Assembly (NCBI GenBank): GCA_025677815.1
Contig: JAIXMP010000016.1
Location: forward strand, 62,001 to 126,000
Direction: 5' to 3'
DNA: 64,000 nt
Source of the DNA: Phascolomyces articulosus
Taxonomy: Eukaryota > Mucoromycota > Mucoromycetes > Mucorales > Lichtheimiaceae
The position numbers and the translations under genes are program-made. How positions within the stretch are numbered: position 1 is the first letter of the stretch; every line of letters begins with the position of its first letter. Positions 34,950 to 47,173 of this stretch are shown one piece after another. A model generated the notes under the pieces. It worked only from the letters and a program-made list of their open reading frames with translations, did no database searches and had not been told where the DNA came from.

Positions 34950-36531
34950 ATGAATAGCATTACTGATTTATCTGCTGTCATTTTCAGCAAAGATTTACCA
35001 CAATCATCTTTGATTATGGATCATTCCAAATCGTTCTCTGCTGACAAATTTAATAATGCACCACGGACTCTTTTTGAAGAAATTGGTCGTGAATTTAATG
35101 AGCATGAAGACGTGGTAACTATTTCACACACACACACACTTGAATGCTACAAACCCCTCTGAACAATATGATCCCATGGAATACTTATAAAAAAATCTGA
35201 ATAAATGCTACTGTAGTCCATTAATGACAATCGAACACAACAATTTGCCATTGATTCAGAGGTATGTAAATATATAAACCCATTGTTAACTAGTTTTTTT
35301 TGTCTATGTATCCCTGTTAAAGAGCGAACAAATGAAGGAAACTCAATTCATTCTAGTATAGTTTTCATGGAAATCACTTGTTCGACGCCTGCGCGAAGAA
35401 AATGCTTGCTTGTTAGCCACAATCCAATCTACAAAGACTGAATTAGCACAAGCAATTGATGATAAAACACGTTTAGAAGATATTGTGATACGACAAGAAG
35501 AAAGCATCCGTGGATTACAAGATCAACTAGATCAAATTGTGATTGAACAAGAACAACAGGTTATTATATATACTTTTTTTTAATATTCCTGGTAATAATC
35601 TATATTCAGTTATTTTTTTTCCATTTTGACTAATGGGGGGATCACTATATTAGTGCGAAGCTCCAGTAATAACAGAAAATGGAGTCGATCACCACCATTT
35701 GATAGATGATCGAGAAGAGGAGGAATCAAACGAGATGGAGCATGAAACGGATCATGCACGTTTAAATAACCTATTTGAACGGAAGGCTCAATTAATCGAA
35801 TTACAGCGTGAGAACGAAAAGGATAGTAACACTGGACCCTCTATATCACCGTTGACACCATTCCCGACACATCATGTACATTTATTACTGCTAAATTGGT
35901 TATTTGTGGTTCGGAAAAGAGAAAAATGTAATTGATTATATTTATTCTGATATTATAGAAACAACAACAAAGACGAACTGAACATAATTCCTCCACAGAA
36001 CATTTACTGGCAGCTGTTTATGAAGCACAGAATGACTACGCATTGGAGCATGAGAGACGAGCAGAACTTGGCAAGTTATAATTTCATTAACAATATCAAT
36101 GAAATAAAGAGGTGCAAAAAACAAACTTTATAGATGTTCGTCTAACATTATATGGATATAGTATTCCAAAAACGATACCTAATGCTAATCAACAAAAGTT
36201 TGGAATCGTGGTAAGATTAAAAGATAAGAGTTGTAGTATTTTATAGGAAGAAGAGGATTCTACGTAAGTTGAAGGATATTGCGTGAATTGATCCAAGTTT
36301 TTTTTTATTAGTGAATTACAGACTTTGGATTATTTAAAAGAATTAGGTATCCCGCATAATATACATCGACCCATTTCATCACCCGCTTCAAAGTGGAGAG
36401 CATGCTTTACAGCTATTGTGGCAGTATATCGATTTAGGTAAGCAAAACCTTGCACCACGATATATTAGTATAATTATCCGGATTTTTAATGTATCATATG
36501 GTTGAATAGGAAATTGATATCTGGAGAATGA
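34950..36531 (+). CDS. small coiled-coil protein with C-terminal PACT/calmodulin-binding-like helix
   Basis: Nine exons: 34950-35114, 35217-35261, 35362-35559, 35654-35875, 35959-36070, 36134-36210, 36247-36263 (17 nt), 36312-36437, 36510-36531, giving 327 residues. Residues 70-135 and 170-210 are strongly coiled-coil (WKSLVRRLREENACLLATIQ, then LERKAQLIELQRENEK-type repeats). The middle is acidic (DDREEEESNEMEHETD). The end reads SPASKWRACFTAIVAVYRFR followed by KLISGE. That basic amphipathic helix with W, F, I, V and R spacing resembles the PACT motif that anchors pericentrin-like proteins to centrosomes or spindle-pole bodies via calmodulin. The intron after 36070 appears to be GC-AG (GCAAGT donor). 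Role inferred only: possibly a nucleus-associated-organelle (spindle pole) or microtubule-organising component. Family not certain. Confidence 0.7.
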
Positions 36532-36963
36532 TCACCTTAAAATAAATATGAAACAAATTTCAAAATTATACCCTTACATTTCTTTCATTAATGTCGATAT
36601 AAAGATGTAATTGAAAAGATAAAGCAACACGTTGCTGTATAGCCTTGGATAAAATTCAACTTATATGATTGGCATATTTACGATGTAAAAAATGAAATGG
36701 TGTTTTTACCCAGCATATGAATAGCAATCGACACATTATATGAAAAACGTCTTAATAATTGTATATGTGGATACTTAACTGCCAGAAAAGAGCATAATAT
36801 TAAGCAAATAATGTATCCGTAAGATTTGAAATATCATCAGTAAGTAAACAGTCTCTTACGACGAACATCTAGGTATCTTTTTTGGGATCTTATTGATTTT
36901 TATTATGTATTCCATACACTTTTTGTTTTATTGTTGGTTTATATATCAAACTACTACAGATTA
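36532..36963. other. short convergent intergenic region
   Basis: 432 bp between the ends of two convergent genes; AT-rich, with no gene or clear element. It would hold both 3' UTRs and poly-A signals. Confidence 0.5.
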
Positions 36964-39599
36964 TTACAACTTGGCTCCCATGAATTGACCAATCTTGGTA
37001 GATTGTCGGATACCCAATTCTAACATGATTTCTTCAGAACCACCAGGGATCGCATAGGCACGAACTTCACGGTACAACCGTTCGATCTTTTCCCCTTGGC
37101 CACCTTTATATTATAAAGAAAATGTTATTATTATTGTGATTATCATTAATATTATATATTATTATACAAATAAAAATTAAAGGCTCTTTTTTATATTACC
37201 TCGAGTATATGCCAAACCACCAAAGATTTGTGCTGCTTCACGAGCACAATATTCAAATGTTTGAGTTGATTGAGCCTTACACACTATAATTAAATGTTTA
37301 CAAGAGTGATAAATGTTGAGCCCTTTTTCGCTTCATCTAAAATATTGTTGTGTACTCATAAAAACAGGTAAAAAAAAAAAAAAAGAACATACATGCAATA
37401 TTGCCACCAAGACGAAGAGGTTGTAATTCCAATGGCATATGAAGTGATTGGTATGCAAGAATTTCCATCCATGCATGTGTGGCTTCAACTTGTCGAATCA
37501 TATGAGCAAGTTTGTTTCGAATGACAGGATGATCAATCAAACGCTTTCCAAAGGTCTTACGCTTATGTGCGTACTAAATAAATAACACAAGAACAAAATT
37601 AAAAGAAAAACTCAAATTAGAATGCAAACATAATATATTTATCAATAGAATATCAATCCAAGATTCCATTCGACTGTATGGGTTTTCCCTAGTAATAAAG
37701 ATAATAATAACTTACTTTAAGACATTCTTCAATACAAACACGAGCAAATCGATTAGCTTGAATAACAATACCCATACGTTCAGCATTAAAGTTTCTAAGT
37801 TTTATAAATGATACAGAGAATTGTGAGTTTTACTATTGATATATGAAACAGGAGATGGGGAAAAAAAGCAACTTACGCAACAATATAACGGAAACCTTGG
37901 TTTTCTTCACCAATCAAGTTTTCCTTTGGAACCTTGACGTCTTCAAAAGTAACGTAAGCAGTACCAGATGACCAAACACCAGAACAATTCATTTGACGGG
38001 TAGATACACCAGGCATACTACGTTCAATTAAAATGAATGAAATTCCTTCAAAACCAGGTCCGCCAGTACGGACTGCGACAGTAAAGTAGTTTGCAAAGAC
38101 ACCATTTGTAATCCATTTCTATAAAAAAAAATATAGACAACACCAAAAAAATTAAGATGGACATGTGAATTATTATTTATCAATCATATGTCCAATAGAA
38201 AATAAAAGTACACCCATAACCATCACGTCTTTGTATTCTATAATTAAAACATGAGACAGAATAACTATATATACCTTTTCACCATTGACAAGATAATGGT
38301 CTCCCATATCTTTAGCTTCAGTTACCAAATTGGCGACATCTGATCCACCACTAGGTTCTGTAATGGCTAAACAAATGAACTCCTTGCCACTTAAGACACC
38401 AGGAACAACCTTCTTCTTCAAATATTCAGAACCAAACTATGCATACCAATATAAATCGGAGTTTTTATGTTATATAAAATGAATGGCTTCTGCTTTCTCT
38501 TAAAATAAACGTCATAATCTTACCAAAGCAATTGGTGGAAGACCGATGCCAAGACCACCAATCAAACCCCAAGTGACCTATCATTTGATAAAGAAGAATA
38601 TATTAGTATCAGTAGCAGTAATTCCTGTTTTGGAGGTTATAGTAGAAACAAGGAGTAGTAGGGGGGCACTTACACCTCCAGAGCCACAACGAGACAATTC
38701 ATCAGCAACGACGACGTTATGGAATGCATCCCAATCTTCAGGTTTGATACCAGCTGGATAACCATAAGGAATATATTCTGCAGGAGCATGGTGACAACAA
38801 GCAGTAAGGATACCAGCCTTGGCTGCTTTTTCAAATAGTTCTTGAGGCAACTTTTTGGCTTCATCCCATTCATAAGTGTAAGGCATGATTTCCTTTTCAA
38901 CAAACTCTCGTACAGCTTTACGTACTGCCCGATGGGAGTCATTATAAAATGGACTAAACCAATCTTGATACCTATAAGGATATATAATATCGAATGAGGT
39001 TTTTTTTTCATTAAATATGAACAAATTCATGCATTTCAAGCTGACATAGACGGTTGATTTCCTTTTTTGGGTTTATAAAATTAAAATTACCACATTGGAT
39101 CACCATAAGGAACCATATCGCCAAAAGTTTCACCAAGTTGAAGAGGGGATCGTTCTTCTTCTTCTTCTTCAGCCTTGGTTTCTTCAGCACCAGTACCGAT
39201 TTCACCAATTAAGAATTTGGGTCCAAATTTCTCAAGTACAGATGGACTATGGAACGCGTTAAATTGTTTAGTAGCATCTGTACCTGAAGCCTTGACGAGG
39301 ACCTTTTTACCACCTAACAGATAAATGATGTTTTTTTTTCGTTATAACTTTGATCCTTTTAAAATGTATATATAAAGTAAAGAAATTTTACCAGGATGAT
39401 CATTTAAAAAGCTAGTAACGTCATATACTTTGTTGTTGATAATAATCCAACTATATATATGTATATAATTGATTAGTTTTATATATGGATATTTTCATAT
39501 TTTTGTTCATTATAATATCGTCTTTCTTTACGTAAATACATACCAATCATTATCAGCTCTGTGCTTAGCAACTTCTTCAATGGTGAATTTTTTAGACAT
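36964..39599 (-). CDS. cytochrome b5-acyl-CoA dehydrogenase fusion, PTS1 peroxisomal
   Basis: Flavin acyl-CoA dehydrogenase with an N-terminal cytochrome b5 domain, predicted to act in fatty-acid beta-oxidation. Eleven exons, in transcription order: 39544-39599, 39392-39450, 39091-39313, 38674-38971, 38524-38577, 38275-38436, 37877-38118, 37716-37794, 37393-37573, 37200-37283, 36964-37103, giving 525 residues. The b5 domain (residues 1-75) has the DCW motif, HPGG with His37, and the second haem ligand His60 in NAFHS. An acidic linker follows. The dehydrogenase part shows ICLAITEPSGGSDVANL (FAD/substrate loop), KKWITNG, FNAERMGIVIQANRFARVCI and YREVRAYAIPGGSEEIM with the catalytic-region Glu. 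The protein ends in GAKL, where AKL is a good PTS1 peroxisomal signal, and the N-terminus has no mitochondrial presequence. Such b5-ACAD fusions are known in fungi. Confidence 0.93.
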
Positions 39600-40858
39600 A
39601 TTATTGAGTGGTTTGTATTGAAAAAGAAAGAAAAAAGTTGATGAAAAATAAAAAAAATAAAAAGAAAGAAAATGCAAGTTCTTGAGTGATTCACATGCAT
39701 TTAAAAATAAAGGAAAAAAAATACATTGTTGAATCGCGTGACCTTTTTCAATTTCTTCCCTTACACGTAACTCTCTTTATATTCTGCATATGATGCACAC
39801 ACGGCATAGCGACTTGTCATATTTAAAAAAATGCAATTGTAAATAACATATTATTATAACAGTAACAGCAGCTGTTTGTCGTTTTGATTAATAAATTGTC
39901 GAACGATTATATTTCAACGAATGTTGCGGAGTTGGTTTAGTATTCATGCAAACGGTAAAAGATAAGAATCCCTTAACATCTTTATGTAATATAAAAAAAT
40001 AAAACCTTTTTTTAACTTGATCAAGAAGAGTAAAATCACCAGTCATATTCTGTATATATGATAAAAAAAAAGGGTCTTGAATTTTTTGTCAGCATGTGAA
40101 AAATAATAATTAAAGATAGCAAAACGCCAATCTAATGATTCTTATAAGAAATTTAGTCTAATCTTCCAACATCAAACCCCCTTTGAATTACCTTTATAGT
40201 ATATTATTAGGGTTATACGTTTCCTTTCCCCAAACAGTTATTTCCCCCAATAACTTTTTTTTTAATATTTGAAAATACAACAATATGAAGATCTGGTACA
40301 AAACATACAAAAAAAATGGACACGATTCTTTTTTTTTTTTTTTGTGGGGTAAACGATGATGTTTGTATGTTATATTGTCCCACACGATAGTCGTGAGTCC
40401 GAGAACCAAGAGGTACTGTACCACATGAGTTTATCCATAAATAGATGATACATCTGTAGTCAGCAAACAGAATACCTTACACGGACATACAAAAAAATGA
40501 ATGCCTTACACGGAAAACTCGTTTTTTTTTAATGCCTATAATTACTTTTACTTTGATCATAACAATACTAAAAGGATGAATAAATAAATAATGTTACTCC
40601 AAATATATATTATTTCCGGTATGATCAATTGGTAGAGAATGATTAGTGGCTACAACTAATTATATGAAAACCTTATTATTATTGTAAGTGTTGTGATGAT
40701 GATATATGGAGTATAATTTATTTTGACTAGTTCAATTGGAGTCAGAACAATAGTTATTAATATAATAGTAATAAAGTATAATACGTAATAAGGCTGTTGT
40801 GATATAAATATTTATAATCTAATAGAGAGAACTTTTGAAAAGATTCTTTTTTCTTTTT
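39600..40858. other. gene-free AT-rich stretch
   Basis: 1.26 kb upstream of the acyl-CoA dehydrogenase and downstream of the hexose transporter. No gene is supported. It contains an 18-T run near 40328-40345 and several poly-A tracts. Confidence 0.5.
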
Positions 40859-43409
40859 TTAAGCAGCTGTCTTTTCAAAGGAAGAATCAGTATCTTCACT
40901 TATTTGATCCTTTTGATCATTTTCATATTTGCGGGCTGCAACGGCTTCAATGGCTTGTGCTTCATCACCACCGAAAAGAATTTCCATTTCTTCCAAAGTA
41001 CGATTCTATTGAGAAAAATAAAGTAACATTAGTCTTTTATGATTCTTTTATAATTTTTTTTTAAAAAAAAATGTCAGTGTATATACCTTAGTTTCTATGT
41101 AATTAAAATAAAGCCATTCATTGATAATTTTATAATGATGAGTGAGTAGTGAGTATGATGTTTTCCGGTAGTTAATATTATATTACGTATTTGATGTATC
41201 ATTATTTTTACCTGGATAAAAGAAGAAAATAATCAATGCGCAAACAACATTAGTTGCGAAAAAGAACATATAAGTGCCGTATTTGATATCTTCCAACTAA
41301 AAAAAAAAAGTAATTATAAATATGTTAGTAAGGCCTTCAATATATATAGACTTATGAGTTTTCTCAAAAATAATTACCATAACAGGTGTGATTTGACCAA
41401 TCACGAAATTGAATAGATAATTGCTTGCAGTTGCCACTAAAAAAAGATGAATGAATAATAATGTTTAAACATAAGAACATATACTTATATAAAGTAGTCA
41501 ACTTTAACTTACATGATGCGCCCTTGGCACGAGCACGCATTGGGAAAATTTCTGCGGGATAGATCCAACCAATGGGACTAGTAAATAAACAAATACAATT
41601 TTAGCTTTTTTTTTTCTTCGTGACCATTTAAAATAATAAAATGAATATCAAGCTTACCCCCATGAAAAGGAGAATGATGCACTAAAGATAAACATCATAG
41701 CAACAGCGCCATATTGTGCTTGGGTATTATTTTCACCACCTTCAACATATGGAAATGCCTTAAGTACTGCACCAGCGATCAACATGGAAACACCCATGCC
41801 AGTACCACCAGCAAGTAAAGTTTTGCGACGACCCCACTTATCAACAAATAAGATAGCAGGAACTGTGCATACAACACATACAATACCATTGACACCAGTA
41901 GCAAGCAAAGAAGGTAATGTACCTGTCATACCAGCGGATTGAAAGATAAATGGAGCATAGTATAAGACAGCATTGATACCAATCCACTACAAAACACACA
42001 TGAAAGAAATTTCTTGTTAATAAAAAACATCCATATACTACTAAATAATAGAGTATATATTTTGCATTCCTTGAAAAATAAACATTAATATTCTATACCT
42101 GTTGCATGGTTTGAATACCCATACCAAGAATGACACGTCTACGGATAGATGAATTTCGGAAAAGTTCAGCATAAGACTTGACAGCTTTTTCATCTTCAAA
42201 TCGAATTTGTTCCATGATTTCATCATATTCTTGACGAACATATGGATCATTGATATCACCATTTGCATGTAACTTGGCAAGAGTTTGAAGAGCTTCATCA
42301 TATCGACCACGACTACAAAGCCAACGTGGTGAATAAGGAAGGAAGAAACAGCCAATAAACAAAAGTACACTAGGAGCAAGTTGGATACCAAGAGGAACAC
42401 GCCATGATGCATCACTTTGAATACTAATAATTTAGTAATATAAAAAGAAGAATACAATTTGTTAAGTAGTGATCTTTAATAATGATAATAATTGTTATAC
42501 ACAGTTGAAAATATATATATATATATGAACTTACTAGGCACAGCCATAGCCAATCCAGAATGCAACCATAATACTAATTGGATGAGATAGGTTAATATAT
42601 ATAATTTGACCGATATTATTAAAAAAAAACAACAATTATTACCCAAATACAATACTAAATTGTTGAAGACTGATGGCACGGCCACGAAGATGAGCAGGAC
42701 TCAATTCACTTTGATAAACAGTAACATTGGTACTATAAATACCAATGGATAAACCTTGAATAAAACGACCAGCAAGGAGAATCTGAAAATAAAAAAATAG
42801 TATGCAAAAAAAAATATTAATTGGAGCTTTTCTTTTTTTTTCTTTATGAAAAAAGAATTGTCAAATGTATATGGCTTTTTTTTTAATAGAAAACTTACAT
42901 CGACACTTGTAGCACCTGTTTGTAAAGAAGTACCTAACCAGAAAATGACAGTACCAACCATAATACTGATCTTACGACCAATACGTTCTGAAAGAGGACC
43001 AGCAATCAAAGCACCGGCAAAAGCACCAAGAAGTAAAATGCTAGTAATAAAACCACGTTTTACTTCATCGGGATCACCAAAATAATGAATCCAATGTTCC
43101 TATTGTAAAGAAACAAAAAAAAAACGTTAATATTTACGTAGCTATTAAAAGTATATTACGAAATAGGTATTGTTCTTATATATATTTACCATGACAAGAA
43201 TACCAGACATGACACCTTGATCATAACCAAATAAGAACCCACCAATAGCTAGAATAAAACAAATATTTATTAATTCTTAGAAAAACAATCATCATTGATA
43301 AAAAATATTATATATTCAATTGATTGATATTATAATACTTACATGCAAAAGCGACAGCTAAATAAACTCTCCAACCTGTCTTTGGTTGAATTTTCAAATC
43401 TTCTACCAT
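40859..43409 (-). CDS. MFS hexose transporter (sugar porter family)
   Basis: Twelve-helix plasma-membrane sugar/H+ symporter. Twelve exons, in transcription order: 43343-43409, 43190-43248, 42899-43099, 42643-42782, 42535-42573, 42099-42423, 41658-41986, 41513-41577, 41378-41436, 41212-41296, 41087-41094 (8 nt), 40859-41005, giving 507 residues. Sugar-porter signatures in order: GGFLFGYDQGVMSG (TM1), AGPLSERIGRKISI (loop 2-3), LAGRFIQGLSIG, YSPRWLCSRGR (end of TM6), QQWIGINAVLYYAPFIF (TM7), DKWGRRKTLL and PIGWIYPAEIFPMRARAKG (TM10 and loop). The penultimate exon is just 8 nt, completing PETKNRTLEE-type sequence at the start of the cytosolic tail. The tail is Glu/Asp/Lys-rich, which would suit ubiquitin-dependent turnover, as in yeast hexose transporters. 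Substrate cannot be fixed from sequence; glucose or another monosaccharide is likely. Confidence 0.93.
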
Positions 43410-45209
43410 AATGATGATATTACTATGTACAACTGTTTAATAGATATACAGATAAATAAATAAAAAACAAGGAGGATATATATAACAAAAGAAAAAATAA
43501 AGACTGTGGGAGAAAAAAAAGAGAAGAAGAAGAATAACTAGAACGACATTTGGGTTTACGATCGGATCAACTTCTTTATAATTTTGTGGAGGATTTTTCA
43601 AGGAGAATTGCCTAATATCGATATATTTCCGATTCCCCGTCAAAAACTTTATAGCCCAATATGGTTTTTCTTTTACCATAAACAAAAACTCTCATGGTCC
43701 TTCTTTTTTTTTTAACATGTTATAAATTTTTATCATCTTGGAATTAACGTGAAGGTGACTCAATTCATTTTATTTTGGTATAAAAAAACAAGTCTTAGTA
43801 ATATGAAAATGATCATCATGTTGTTTTTTGATTCGTTAAAACAATCAGGAACAAATTTCTTTGTTTGACAGATAACATAAAAGTTATTATTATTGGTTAT
43901 CAAAAGTTGACAGGAAAGACATGTGTGCTTAGAGAATCAAAGGGTCTCCCTCTCTCTTTTTTTGTTTGCATAAACCAAAAAAACACACGATTTTTCTTTT
44001 TCTTTCCAAAAAAAAAGCTCCGCCTTTTTTTGTGGAGAGTACCCCGCGATGTACCAGAATTGGCCAGGGTGTTTCTGTTACAACGCGTTGGCCCGAAAGT
44101 GGTACTATTTTCATGTTTCACTTGTATTATCAAATATCATGATGAACTAAAAAGAAGAATAGATCATGATTTTTATTAAAGTTGTTATAATCATATATCA
44201 ATTATCCCATTTCATTGCTATTATTAGGTACCACCCTTCTTCATTTTCTTTCTTATATTTCTCTGTACGTACCTGAGATGTCAATCTAATCCGACAGGTT
44301 GCAATGATGTACGTAATAATATATATATAAAAGATAACTTATTTAGGGTTCGATGGATGTTCAGTGAAACTCAATGGGTCGGAGAAGATCGAGTTTAACC
44401 AATCCATGGGGTTCGGACTCATAATAAGTTAGATGGGTGAGAGAATACGGATAATTAAAGAGGTCAAAAGAAGTGGAATGAGTAAAAACATATGATGATG
44501 TTATTCGATTCCAGCTATCCCGAAAGAAGGCGATACGCTTTTCCTTACAAATAATCAATGATGTTCTTATTTATTTTATTTTTTTTTTAAAAAAAAGAGT
44601 ACTAATCTCAATAAGTCTTTTTTTTTATTCTATATATACAGATAGTAAATCAAACTTAAAAAAGCAAGATCAATATTTCCTCTCTCTTTAAACTTGTCAA
44701 GATGAAAAAAAAAAGTATGTAAATGGGATACAATCGATTTCGCACGCTATTCTTATCAGTGGTTTCATATATTGAATAGAATTGTATTACGTACTTTATA
44801 TATTTACCTGCTTATTATTAAGGGAATCAAACTTTTTTTTTCATTGGATGGGATTAAACTGTAATATGGTACAGAATCATGAAGAATGAGGTGTGATTCT
44901 CTTTTTTTTTAAAAAACGCCGTGATTGGAGAGACCAAGTTTCAATTATCCTAATCCAGATAACTACAACCAGGAGTTAGAGAGAGTATATACTTTAGTGT
45001 CTGATCCACAGTGTTTTTGAAATTGTATTAAAATTATTTATAGTCTAGTACTATAATTATTATGAACGAAAAAGATGAAGTAATTAAAGAGGTATGACAG
45101 GGGTAAAGCTTTAAATTATTATTAAACGTAAGACAAGGGTTTACAGTAAAAGTGAAGATATGATGAATGCAGGTAGAATAATGACAATTATCAAAAAAAA
45201 AAGTAACTC
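43410..45209. other. gene-free region upstream of the hexose transporter
   Basis: 1.8 kb, AT-rich, with T/A palindromic tracts at 44579-44596 and 44902-44916. A GC-richer patch at 44030-44110 stands out from its surroundings but has no supported ORF. A minus-strand 65-codon frame at 44361-44558 is protein-like but starts with TTG and matches nothing known to me. Confidence 0.4.
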
Positions 45210-46495
45210 TTATTCTATAGAGCAAGGTATCCGAGTGATCTTTCCTGATTCAGCTCGACTAATAAGATCCTTGTAATAAGTCCGTACTTCATCAGTTTGA
45301 AAAAGATCTTTATCAACCTAATGATTATAGTAAAAAAAAAAAAAAAAACCAAACATGAGCTGATATGTTGTGATAATATTATTTCTTTTGATTTGTATCA
45401 AATAACATGATTAGTTTATATACCTGAGGCCGACATCGTAATAAAATGGCTTGTGCTTCTGAAGGTGTCAGTAAATACATTCGTAATAAATAGCAAAGAG
45501 CAACAATTGCACTTCGACCACGACCAGCTATCATTTGAGATTCATCATGATTGGTGATATTAGGAAAAAAAAAAAAAAAAAAAAAAAAACTCCACATATT
45601 TTACTTGACAATCGTTTCTCCTTCCTTACAATCCTTCTCCTCCTACTATCAAGTACCTAGGTCCCTATTTTTTTTTTTTTTTACCTTTACAATGTAAATA
45701 GATACATGCTTCACTATCATCTTGTATAGAATTCAATATAACCTCCACTCCTCGTTCAATATTATCCAAATGTGGGATTGTAAAATCACTTGTAGGTAAT
45801 ATAGTTTGCTTCAACTTTAAATCATCATACAAACTCTTATAACCTGGAAATTCCGCACACAAATTAATAATGGTATGAACACGTTCTTTTGAATGTAATT
45901 GTTTGATATGCGCAGGTGTTGGGAGAGCTCCTAATATAATATATCGATCAAGCCTATATAATAAATCAAATGTTATCAATCTTACAGGTATAAGTTATTC
46001 TTCTTTGCTATCAGGATTATAAATAATAATAAAACATTTTTTATCTATACCTAGTATACCATTCCCATCCAGTGACACATCCAAGCATGCCAATCACTAT
46101 CTAAGTATCATAATACAGGTTCATTGCATATATTTATAAGAAATCGGACCAAAATGAATATCGCTTTTGAAATAATGATCGACGAGAGAAAAAAAAAACC
46201 AGCTGCATATATATATAAAAAAAACCACAATAACCCCACATAAATAATAATAATAATAATGTAAACAAACCTTATTAAAATACAATGATATATAAAATCT
46301 TGCCCATACAAACAAGTTATCTGATTCAGAGGCTTCTCGAAAAGTATCGTCTCTTAATGACGATTTTCCTTTTCTTTCTGGTTCATTACCAGGTGTTGCT
46401 TTTAATGCTCGACTGATACCAAGTGAAGATTCTTGCTGCGTACATGGTGCACGATATTCGTCATCGCCATTAGTGCTGACCGTATTTAAACTCAT
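45210..46495 (-). CDS. PTPMT1-like dual-specificity phosphatase
   Basis: Cys-based phosphatase resembling PTPMT1, the mitochondrial phosphatidylglycerophosphate phosphatase of cardiolipin synthesis. Exons, in transcription order: 46271-46495, 46051-46100, 45685-45953, 45424-45527, 45210-45317, giving 251 residues. Family landmarks are GWEWYTRLDRYIILGALPTP (the substrate-recognition start), VHTIINLCAEFPGY, TSDFTIPHLDNIERGVEVIL with the general-acid Asp loop, and the signature HCKAGRGRSAIV with Cys180 and Arg186 (C-x5-R). The N-terminus is longer than in animals and polar rather than a clear presequence, so location is uncertain; a hydrophobic helix near residues 76-85 may help membrane attachment. 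One intron contains an A26 run (45564-45589). A related cytosolic lipid or phosphoinositide phosphatase role is possible. Confidence 0.85.
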
Positions 46496-46849
46496 TTGAA
46501 AAATTCAAAAACGTATTATGGTTGTGTCAAACTTGAAATGGGGTCTTTTTTTTTGATAAAAAGAGAAAAAGAAAAAGGGAATTTGGTTTTGTTCCGCTTC
46601 CGCTATCTACGCCTTTATTTAGTCATGTTCATGCCTTCAGTGTAACAGGAGTTACCCGGCTGCTAACCATGATTCTCCCGGGTTTTTTTTCGTTTATATA
46701 CTTTAACCTGAATAATAATGACTTATTATGGACACTTCTTTATATAATCATTAAATGATAGGAATAGATAGATGATAATAAACACGTTTCATTCACACTG
46801 TGAAACAATAGTATAGATCAAAAAAAGGAACTTTTATTAATTAAAATAA
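46496..46849. other. short intergenic region
   Basis: 354 bp between the phosphatase start and the end of the defensin-like gene. No gene is seen. A GC-rich patch with CCCGG and CCCGGG-like words near 46652-46682 interrupts otherwise AT-rich DNA. Confidence 0.4.
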
Positions 46850-47173
46850 TTAATAGCAACAGCATTTATATCCAGCAATAATAGGAACACAATAACCATG
46901 CTCAAGTTGATGATCTTGCTGACAATGTTGAATACAACTCTCCTTGTAACCAGGACAACCAAATGACGAATCTCCATCACATATAGGTAACTTGAGTACA
47001 TCTCGTTTCTTGGTGAATAATGAAGAATATCCGCTTTTGCTTGTCTGCTGGTTTTGATTCATGATACTTCTTCCATCTTCATGTGATGTTGATGAAGTAA
47101 CAAAAGCAAAGATTGATAACAACAGTATAAAAGTAATATCACGGATATAAGAAGAGGGTGATAAGATTACCAT
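46850..47173 (-). CDS. secreted defensin-like (CS-alpha/beta, plectasin-type) peptide precursor
   Basis: Single-exon 107-residue precursor. I use the ATG at 47173; the frame extends upstream only to a TTG. Residues 1-30 form a signal peptide (DITFILLLSIFAF core). A short polar pro-region ends in LFTKKR at residue 57, a Kex2-type dibasic site. The predicted mature peptide is 50 residues with eight cysteines spaced C-x7-C-x6-C-x3-C-x10-C-x8-CCC-Y. Leaving out the first and the middle of the last three, the pattern C-x6-C-x3-C-x10-C-x8-C-x-C is the classic CS-alpha/beta defensin scaffold (C-x3-C helix, G-x-C as HGYC, C-x-C strand). The FGC, GYC and terminal CY match plectasin-type fungal defensins. 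The extra pair suggests a fourth disulfide. Family members bind lipid II of Gram-positive bacteria; this activity is inference here. It could alternatively be a signalling or host-interaction peptide. Confidence 0.75.
   Translation of the reverse strand: MVILSPSSYIRDITFILLLSIFAFVTSSTSHEDGRSIMNQNQQTSKSGYSSLFTKKRDVLKLPICDGDSSFGCPGYKESCIQHCQQDHQLEHGYCVPIIAGYKCCCY

Noticed and set aside
43865..44179. 104-codon plus-strand frame and overlapping minus-strand frame
   Set aside because: Starts without ATG and includes a long poly-F/K stretch from homopolymers; only a short GC-rich patch looks coding, in both directions.
44380..44430. GGGTTCGGACTC word resembling a tRNA T-loop
   Set aside because: Flanking sequence does not fold into acceptor and anticodon stems.
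44361..44558. 65-codon minus-strand frame
   Set aside because: Protein-like but starts with TTG, has no splice partners and matches no family I know.
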